Part shown: in pieces, positions 58,806 to 64,000 of the stretch
How the letters are laid out: every line of letters begins with the position of its first letter
How positions within the stretch are numbered: position 1 is the stretch's first letter
Assembly (NCBI RefSeq): GCF_000756305.1
Contig: NZ_JRFE01000014.1
Coordinates: forward strand, 666,220 to 730,219
Reading direction: 5' to 3'
Origin: Myxosarcina sp. GI1
Lineage (GTDB): Bacteria; Cyanobacteriota; Cyanobacteriia; Cyanobacteriales; Xenococcaceae
Length of the DNA: 64,000 bases
Translations under genes and position numbers: made by a program
Notes under the pieces: generated by a model
Seen by the model: only the letters and a program-made list of their open reading frames with translations
Databases searched by the model: none
What the model was told of the DNA's origin: nothing

Positions 58806-59780
58806 TTAAGATAATAGGGCATTGGCGATCGCTCCTGAAATGGAGTAACCCAAATCTCGCTCTAACATTCCCCACTCTCCTGTAGGGTTGACTTCCAGAA
58901 ACACATACTCGCCGTCTGGTGTTTCAATCAAATCGATCGCGCCAAAAATCAATTTTAATTTTGCCATTAAAGCCTTGAGTTTGCTGGCTACTGCATCGGG
59001 CAAATCGTCTGATTCCCAGGGAGAATCTGTCATAGCTGCTCGTCGCCAGTCCATCGTAGTAGCTGAATAACGAGAGGCATCTAACGCCCCGACAAAAAAG
59101 TTTCCAGCGACAAACACTACCCTTAATTCTCTGTGCTTGGGGATTTGCTCTTGGAAAATCATCGGGCTATAGCGGAGTGTCTCGGCTTCTAACAGATCTT
59201 CTGGTTGGACGACACTGGTATAAACAAAAAAAGCAGAACCTTCCATACCTGTAGAAAGTGGTGTCATTAGTTTGGCGATCGCTTTGCCGTTGACCGACTG
59301 AAAGAACTGGCGTACTTCTTCGGGGTGATTGGTAACAAGAGTGCGAGGAATACGAAGACCGACTTCTCTAGCTATTTCCAACTGTCGTAATTTGTTCTCC
59401 CCTTGCTCGATCTGCTGTAAGTCGTCAACCCAACGTACTGCCTGCCAATTAGATAACAGACTACGCAAAGCAACTGACGATTCTCTAGCACATGCCGCTC
59501 GAAACTGCGGAGCTACTTTTTCTAGATTGGGTTGCCAGATACGGCGCATCCAAACAGCTCGCACCTGTTCTAGCGCGATTATTTCTTTGCCGTACTCTAG
59601 CCGATAATCAAGTTCCGAACTACTAATTCGAGCTACAAGTTCGATCTCCAGAGGAAAGCGATCGCTGTCGAGGCGAAACGGACGTACGCCTGATTTTGTT
59701 AGAGCCTCTGCCACTCTATCAACCGTAAAATAATCTTGACTATGGGTCAGTAGTAAAACAATATCGCCTGGTAAACTCAT
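58806..59780 (-). CDS. mdnB: MdnB-like graspetide ligase (ATP-grasp)
   Basis: 324 residues, ATP-grasp fold, paralogue of the next gene. The opening VLLLTHSQDYFTVDRVAEALTKSGVRPFRLDSDRFPLEIEL fits MdnB of microviridin clusters, with VWMRRIWQP, SPMIFQEQIPKHRELRVVFV and FGAIDLIETPDGEYVFLEVNPTGEWGMLERDLG. In microviridins MdnB (MvdC) forms the omega-amide ring from the Lys of the core after the esters are in place. The ATP-binding E-V-N-P residues are intact. Preceded by the precursor gene and a hairpin. Confidence 0.9.
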   Translation of the reverse strand: MSLPGDIVLLLTHSQDYFTVDRVAEALTKSGVRPFRLDSDRFPLEIELVARISSSELDYRLEYGKEIIALEQVRAVWMRRIWQPNLEKVAPQFRAACARESSVALRSLLSNWQAVRWVDDLQQIEQGENKLRQLEIAREVGLRIPRTLVTNHPEEVRQFFQSVNGKAIAKLMTPLSTGMEGSAFFVYTSVVQPEDLLEAETLRYSPMIFQEQIPKHRELRVVFVAGNFFVGALDASRYSATTMDWRRAAMTDSPWESDDLPDAVASKLKALMAKLKLIFGAIDLIETPDGEYVFLEVNPTGEWGMLERDLGYSISGAIANALLS

Positions 59781-59815
59781 AAAACATATTATCGCGCTCG
59801 AACCAGCAAAATCTC

Positions 59816-59843
59816 AAAAAGCGGCTACGATCTGCCGCTTTTT
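59816..59843. terminator. Hairpin between precursor and ligase genes
   Basis: Perfect 10-bp stem AAAAAGCGGC / GCCGCTTTTT with an 8-base loop. On the minus strand it lies 20 bases after the precursor stop and 35 bases before the mdnB start. The T-run at the 3' arm makes it a good rho-independent terminator, readable on both strands. Partial termination would give more precursor than ligase mRNA, as is common for RiPP precursors; that is inference. Confidence 0.75.
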
Positions 59844-59863
59844 GGTTAGGAAATCTGCTTGAT

Positions 59864-60199
59864 TTATTTCTGTAAATCTTTTTTGTTAGAAGGATGCTTG
59901 TGCTTTATTACCCCACCGCCCCCTTCTTCATTATCGGAGGGAAATTTAAGGGTTACTACACTTCCTCCGCCACCCTCTTCATTGTCTGAAGGATATTTCA
60001 TTGTTGTTACGAATCCACCACCGCAAACCTCTTCATTGTCGGAAGGGGCTTTTTTAGTCTGGATTAGGGGGCGGCGACCACCACCAATGTGTTGTGATTC
60101 CTCTTCAGAAAGCTCTTCTTGGTAGTCTTGGTCTTCTAGATAACGAGCGAAGAAAGGAACTGCTTCGGTATTTAATTCTTGTCGATCGTTGTCAGACAT
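59864..60199 (-). CDS. mdnA: Multi-core microviridin-type precursor peptide
   Basis: 111 residues from the ATG at 60197-60199, chosen because GGAGAAG lies well spaced before it; the TTG three codons upstream sits only three bases after that site. The leader carries PFFARYLEDQ (residues 15-24, 60128-60157), the ligase-recognition motif of microviridins. Then three core copies: TKKAPSDNEE (48-57), TMKYPSDNEE (66-75) and TLKFPSDNEE (83-92), each with the ring-forming Thr, Lys, Ser, Asp and Glu, followed by VCGGG or GGGG. A fourth copy (99-108, KHKHPSNKKD) has lost Thr, Asp and Glu. Microviridins are protease inhibitors; the target is not predicted here. Confidence 0.92.
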   Translation of the reverse strand: MSDNDRQELNTEAVPFFARYLEDQDYQEELSEEESQHIGGGRRPLIQTKKAPSDNEEVCGGGFVTTMKYPSDNEEGGGGSVVTLKFPSDNEEGGGGVIKHKHPSNKKDLQK

Positions 60200-60745
60200 A
60201 GCTTTCAACTTCTCCCATTTAATAATTGTTATTATCGAGTGTTTTTTGAACCAGCAAACAAAAGCATTTTCGTTTTAAGCACAAAAGAGCGCGGCTTGCC
60301 ACGATTACGACTTTTTATTTTCCATTTTCATAGTTTCGTTTGAATGAAACCCATCTTCGATGTTCAAAGGCTCATGCTAATAGAAACTTGGCATTATGTG
60401 TTTCAGTAAATGCTTTGCCTTTTGCCCAAATTATTGCTTAGGGTTAACTCAATTCGAGAACTACTATATGTCTTATATGTTTGAAAACAGGAAAGTATGC
60501 AAAAATCAATAGTTATTGCTTTTGACTAACCGTCAGAGTTTACTGCATCGTATAACGAGCAAGTGATTTGTAAGCTTTAACTTATATTAAGCGGTTTTGA
60601 TTCTCACCATTAGTTTACTATTTCTGTAGTGCGGCTAAATTAAATCGTCATAAAAATTTTTGCTGCCTCAATCTAGTATTTTGCATCTGACTGTACGTTG
60701 CGTTCTGCTGAGTAAGACGTGTCATTAATTAGGAAAATGCGATCG
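60200..60745. other. Intergenic region upstream of the microviridin operon
   Basis: About 545 AT-rich bases between the precursor start and the stop of the histidine kinase gene. I searched both strands for a second PFFARF-type precursor and found none. The operon promoter should be in the first 100-200 bases upstream of 60199, but no clear boxes stand out. Confidence 0.55.
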
Positions 60746-61861
60746 CTAGCAGGGAAAACTAATCGTAAAAGTAGTGCCTTCGCCTAATTTGCTTTCGACA
60801 TTAATTTTGCCCTGATGTAAATCTACACATTGTTTGACAATGCTTAATCCCAACCCCGTTCCCCGAACTTGATGAGAATTACTAGCGCGATAAAACGGCT
60901 CGAATAGATTATCGAGGTCTTCAGCAGGAATGCCAATACCGCGATCGCCAATTACAAATACTACTTCTGAAGCTTGGCAGTATACCTGAAACTCAACTAC
61001 ACTATCTGGCGGAGAATACTTGCAGGCATTGGTAAGCAAATTGCTCAGAATACGCTCTATTAGATGGCGGTCTAGATCGAACTGTCGTCTTTCTGCTCGA
61101 TAAACAAAGTTAATTTGAATTTCTCTGTCAAAAACTGTCTGTATTTCTCTAATTAAACTCTGACAAAAAGCTGGTAATTCTAAAGGTGCAGTTTTGAATT
61201 CAAATTTGTCCAGATCTTTACGGCTAACAACAAGCACATCTTCTAAAAGATCGGTCATCTTCGTAACGTTGCGCTGTAGCTGTTCAAAAACCTCAACTTT
61301 TTTTTCTGGAGTCAATTTATCGCCATAGGTCTTTAAAATTTGAGCCATTCCCGAAATACTATTGAGTGGATTGCGGAATTCATGTGAAACGACGGAAACG
61401 AAGTGAGATTTGAGGCGATTGAGTTCTTTTTCCTGGCTCAAAGCGCGATCGACTTCCTCTTTTGCTTGCTGAAGCTGTAATGAATCAGAACGCGATCGCA
61501 TCAGAACCCTTAACTTGGTTTGCAGTTCGATCTTGGCAACAGGTATGTGAATCACATCGTCAATTACTGATTCTAGATGATCTGTAGAGATACCAATGTT
61601 TTGCAGATTGGTCAAAAAGACAAATGGCAAAAATACGGGTACTGCTTTTTTTCTTCTGGCAAGAATTTGCTGCCGTAATTGCTGGATGGAAGAAAAATCT
61701 ACAAAACACAAATCAAAAGGCTGGGTCAGCAATTGTTCTCCTCGATTGGCAAAATCGCATTTAGCTTCAGGCAACAAAACTCGATATTGTCCTGCAAGCC
61801 ATTGGGACAACAAATTACGATTTTCTTCATGCTCGATCAGCAATAAGATAGTGTGGTTCAT
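60746..61861 (-). CDS. Histidine kinase with degenerate receiver-like N-terminus
   Basis: 371 residues. Residues 1-120 look like a receiver fold (ILLLIEHEENRNLLSQWLAG, FDLCFVDFSS with Asp, and HIPVAKIELQTKLRVLM) but lack the acidic pair and the conserved Lys, so it is probably a pseudo-receiver. HisKA follows with H-box FVSVVSHEFRNPLNSISGMAQIL, then HATPase with N-box LLTNACKYS, G1 GDRGIGIP and G2 GTGLGLSIVKQCVDLHQG. No membrane segment. It starts 41 bases after the KaiC-like gene stop, so the two are likely one operon. Confidence 0.85.
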   Translation of the reverse strand: MNHTILLLIEHEENRNLLSQWLAGQYRVLLPEAKCDFANRGEQLLTQPFDLCFVDFSSIQQLRQQILARRKKAVPVFLPFVFLTNLQNIGISTDHLESVIDDVIHIPVAKIELQTKLRVLMRSRSDSLQLQQAKEEVDRALSQEKELNRLKSHFVSVVSHEFRNPLNSISGMAQILKTYGDKLTPEKKVEVFEQLQRNVTKMTDLLEDVLVVSRKDLDKFEFKTAPLELPAFCQSLIREIQTVFDREIQINFVYRAERRQFDLDRHLIERILSNLLTNACKYSPPDSVVEFQVYCQASEVVFVIGDRGIGIPAEDLDNLFEPFYRASNSHQVRGTGLGLSIVKQCVDLHQGKINVESKLGEGTTFTISFPC

Positions 61862-61902
61862 ACTGGCTATTTGGGAAACTAACTAATACTCAATAAAGCC
61901 TA

Positions 61903-63360
61903 TTAACAATCGTCTTCTCTGTTGTTTTTGCTCCATTCTGGTACGCCGCTAAGTATTCCTCTCAACTGGGATAAAGGCTCTCCTACCTTAATGCCATATT
62001 TGGTAATGGTAAATTCTCGTAAAGTCCGCTCGAAATCTGATACTCTTTTTTTGAGTACGCCGATCGCCTTACGTAATTTACCTCCTAATTCTAAGTAACG
62101 TAGAAAAATTAAATTATCTGCTATGTAAGAAAGTCCTTCTTCAGTAACGCTAAATTCGCTTCCAGCAATAGTATGGGTTTCATTAACTAAAATAACTGTT
62201 ATCCCCATGTTTTTAAGATACTGACACAAAGAGTGTAGCTGACGAATTAGATCTTTTCCCTGCATTGAGAGTTTATAGCCAGAGGTGCTGTCAACCATGA
62301 CTATTTTGGCCTTGTTTTGTTCTACTTCAGTGCGTACTAAATGTGCGAATCGATCGGGAGTATATTCTAGTGGCTCGACTGAAACTATCGAGAGAGTACC
62401 ACGCTCGATCATCGCACGAACGGGAATATTGACTGCTTCGCAACGCTTTAATATAGTTTCTATTCCTTCTTCAAAAGCATAGAGTACCGATCGCTCTCCC
62501 CTACCTGCGGCTTCTTTCATGAACTGAACGCCAAAAGTCGATTTGCCAACGCCACTAGGTCCGCTAATAATTGTAACCGTACCGCGTTCGATACCTCCAT
62601 ACAGTAATTCGTCGATTTCGGGGATGCCAGAAGAAATAGATTCAGATATAAAATTGCGTTGATAGGCTTGAGAAACCAAACGAGGAAAAACTTTGATGCC
62701 GCGATCGCCTAAGTGCAAATCGTGATAGCCTCCCAAAAAACTAGAACCCCGAAATTTAGAAACTATCAAACTGCGTTTTTCTGGCTTGGAGTTCAACTGA
62801 ATCACTCCATCACTCATAAATTGAAGATCGTCGTCGGGAAAGCGATCGCTACCTTCAGAAGCAAACAACAAAGTTATATTGCAATCAACCGTGAAGCGTA
62901 AAAAAGATTGCACCTGTTTGCGAAACTGAAAGGGGTCTGATGCCAAAAAACGAAATTGAGTTATGGCATCTAAAAAAATGCGCTGAGGTTTGAGGCGATC
63001 GATAGTATCAATAATGTTTTGAGTAACTGGACGTTTTTCAACCTCTGCTGGAGAAAAAATATCGTAAGTTTGGTCTTCGGTAAAAAAACCAGCAGTCGGG
63101 CTGAGATCGAGGAATTCAACTCGGTCGAGATCTATTCCGATTAACCTGGCATTACGACGCAGTTGTGCTTCTGATTCGCTAAAACTAATAAATAAAACTT
63201 TTTCTTCTCTAGCTACACCATCAAAGAGAAAATGAAATCCTAGAGTAGTTTTACCAGTACCAGCTTCTCCTTTGACTAAATACGCCTGGTTGACAATTAA
63301 TCCTCCAGATAAAATTTCATCTAAACCACTGATTCCTGTTGAAATGCGAGTCACGGTCAT
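61903..63360 (-). CDS. KaiC-like ATPase, two RecA-type domains
   Basis: 485 residues with two KaiC/RecA domains: CI-like (about 1-235) with Walker A GEAGTGKT and CII-like (about 240-470) with Walker A GPSGVGKS. Glutamates: FSESE in domain 1, AFEEGIE in domain 2, which keeps the catalytic pair. The S431/T432 autophosphorylation region of clock KaiC is not obvious. So it belongs to the KaiC-like group, probably not the central clock KaiC; no kaiA or kaiB gene is nearby. The following histidine kinase gene on the same strand suggests a KaiC-kinase signalling pair. Confidence 0.88.
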   Translation of the reverse strand: MTVTRISTGISGLDEILSGGLIVNQAYLVKGEAGTGKTTLGFHFLFDGVAREEKVLFISFSESEAQLRRNARLIGIDLDRVEFLDLSPTAGFFTEDQTYDIFSPAEVEKRPVTQNIIDTIDRLKPQRIFLDAITQFRFLASDPFQFRKQVQSFLRFTVDCNITLLFASEGSDRFPDDDLQFMSDGVIQLNSKPEKRSLIVSKFRGSSFLGGYHDLHLGDRGIKVFPRLVSQAYQRNFISESISSGIPEIDELLYGGIERGTVTIISGPSGVGKSTFGVQFMKEAAGRGERSVLYAFEEGIETILKRCEAVNIPVRAMIERGTLSIVSVEPLEYTPDRFAHLVRTEVEQNKAKIVMVDSTSGYKLSMQGKDLIRQLHSLCQYLKNMGITVILVNETHTIAGSEFSVTEEGLSYIADNLIFLRYLELGGKLRKAIGVLKKRVSDFERTLREFTITKYGIKVGEPLSQLRGILSGVPEWSKNNREDDC

Positions 63361-63519
63361 GTTATATATCTTGAATCACTCGGTCGATATTACCTACAAA
63401 CTTGAGTTTAAACTATTCGTAGTATTGCGCGAACGACTGAAATATAAAAAATTTGTCTAGAAAAGAAACGAACGAGGTAGTAAAACTATACTTTGAGAAT
63501 AATTTTGCCTGATACTGTT

Positions 63520-64000
63520 TTAGGGAGCTTCTAACACATTGATATTTACTAGAGGGGTAGCTGGAAAATCTTTCTGTCTCAAACGGTTTTGAATCAATTT
63601 AGTAAGGCGGGTACTAATTTCTCTATCTGAGGCAGTGACGTTATTGGGACGCTGGACGTAAACCAAACAAAGTAGAGTATTTTGCCCCTCAATATTGGCA
63701 CGAGTAAAACTAACGCTAGATTTAACTAGTCTAGCAAGATTGCTGTTTTCAATTACTTGTTGCACTTCAGTATTGGCTCGCTGTTCTAAACTAGAACGCT
63801 GTAAATTGGGAGATAAAGAAAATTGCAGACTAACTAAAGCAACTAAAACAAGCGATGTAATGCCCAGAGTTATGGGAAACAGCCATTTTTTACCCCGCTT
63901 ATAACGCGCACCCTCAACCGACAAACCATATAAACGAAAGACAATCGCCGCAGCCAAATTAATCCCTACTAATTGCATTACTAATAAAAACAAACCATTG
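63520..64000 (-). CDS. Partial DUF389-type membrane protein, C-terminal end
   Basis: About 160 residues are present; the frame is open to the window edge, so the N-terminal part lies beyond it. Visible: NGLFLLVMQLVGINLAAAIVFRLYGLS, then a KRGKKW linker, then a helix (LFPITLGITSLVLVALVSLQF), and a soluble tail with a RPNNVTASDREISTRLTKLIQNRL segment. The A-A-x-V-F-x-L-x-G helix pattern followed by a second helix and a soluble tail fits the end of DUF389 proteins (TIGR00341 family). Function unknown. Confidence 0.6.
   Translation of the reverse strand, partial: NGLFLLVMQLVGINLAAAIVFRLYGLSVEGARYKRGKKWLFPITLGITSLVLVALVSLQFSLSPNLQRSSLEQRANTEVQQVIENSNLARLVKSSVSFTRANIEGQNTLLCLVYVQRPNNVTASDREISTRLTKLIQNRLRQKDFPATPLVNINVLEAP

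Noticed and set aside
59859-60125. Plus-strand frame with repeated PPPPSSLSEG units
   Set aside because: It is the antisense of the microviridin precursor cores; the repeats mirror the PSDNEE-Gly pattern. The minus-strand gene explains it.
60200-60745. Possible second graspetide precursor upstream of mdnA
   Set aside because: Reading both strands I found no PFFARF-type leader or T-x-K-x-P-S-D core outside the one gene.

Overview
The window is from a cyanobacterium. The octamer GCGATCGC and its core CGATCG (HIP1) recur throughout, the proteins include many families found mainly in cyanobacteria (DUF3155, the Trp-rich TIGR02450 family, UPF0182, a complex C assembly factor, a SigF-type sigma factor, a two-domain KaiC-like ATPase), and the rRNA operon has the layout 16S, tRNA-Ile(GAU), tRNA-Ala(UGC), 23S, 5S. 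The species cannot be named from the sequence alone. A unicellular or colonial strain of the Pleurocapsales/Chroococcales type would fit, but that is only a guess.

Layout. 1-2.5 kb: the start of a membrane glycosyltransferase cut by the window edge, ssb, hisS and a small Trp-rich protein. 2.5-7.2 kb: an exopolysaccharide export pair (Wza-like and Wzc-like) followed by a complex C assembly factor. 7.2-15.6 kb: DUF3155, a GAF histidine kinase, a GT4 glycosyltransferase, gyrA, an unknown membrane protein and lpxB. 15.9-24.9 kb: signalling block with a 1787-residue CheB-CheR-PAS-GAF-kinase-receiver protein, an IS630-type insertion sequence, and a receiver-GAF-GGDEF-EAL protein. 24.9-34.4 kb: tyrS, an ABC exporter, ilvB with a C-terminal zinc ribbon, a tandem universal stress protein, DUF4330 and trmB. 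34.4-39.8 kb: the rRNA operon with a near-consensus promoter and a strong terminator. 39.8-45 kb: UPF0182, a region with a small MITE-like insertion inside a decayed small gene, a ClC channel and a tiny membrane protein. 45-57.7 kb: housekeeping genes (accA, folE, sigF-like, queC, queE, pepP), transporters and hydrolases. 57.8-60.2 kb: a microviridin-type graspetide (omega-ester peptide) cluster. 60.7-63.4 kb: a histidine kinase and a KaiC-like ATPase in tandem. The window ends inside a DUF389 protein.

The most interesting locus is the microviridin-type cluster on the minus strand: a precursor with the PFFARYLEDQ leader motif, then two 324-residue ATP-grasp ligases (MdnB-like and MdnC-like). 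The precursor carries three tandem core peptides of pattern T-x-K-x-P-S-D-N-E-E, followed by glycine runs, plus a fourth decayed copy lacking the Thr, Asp and Glu that form the rings. A perfect 10-bp hairpin lies between the precursor and the ligases. The usual acetyltransferase and ABC exporter genes are not next to it.

Mobile DNA is modest: one IS630-type element with intact DD34E residues but split by a frameshift at a run of nine A, a 133-bp MITE-like element with 17-bp terminal inverted repeats and a 9-bp direct repeat, a second MITE-like 107-bp palindrome-ended element, and GC-rich dispersed hairpin repeats.
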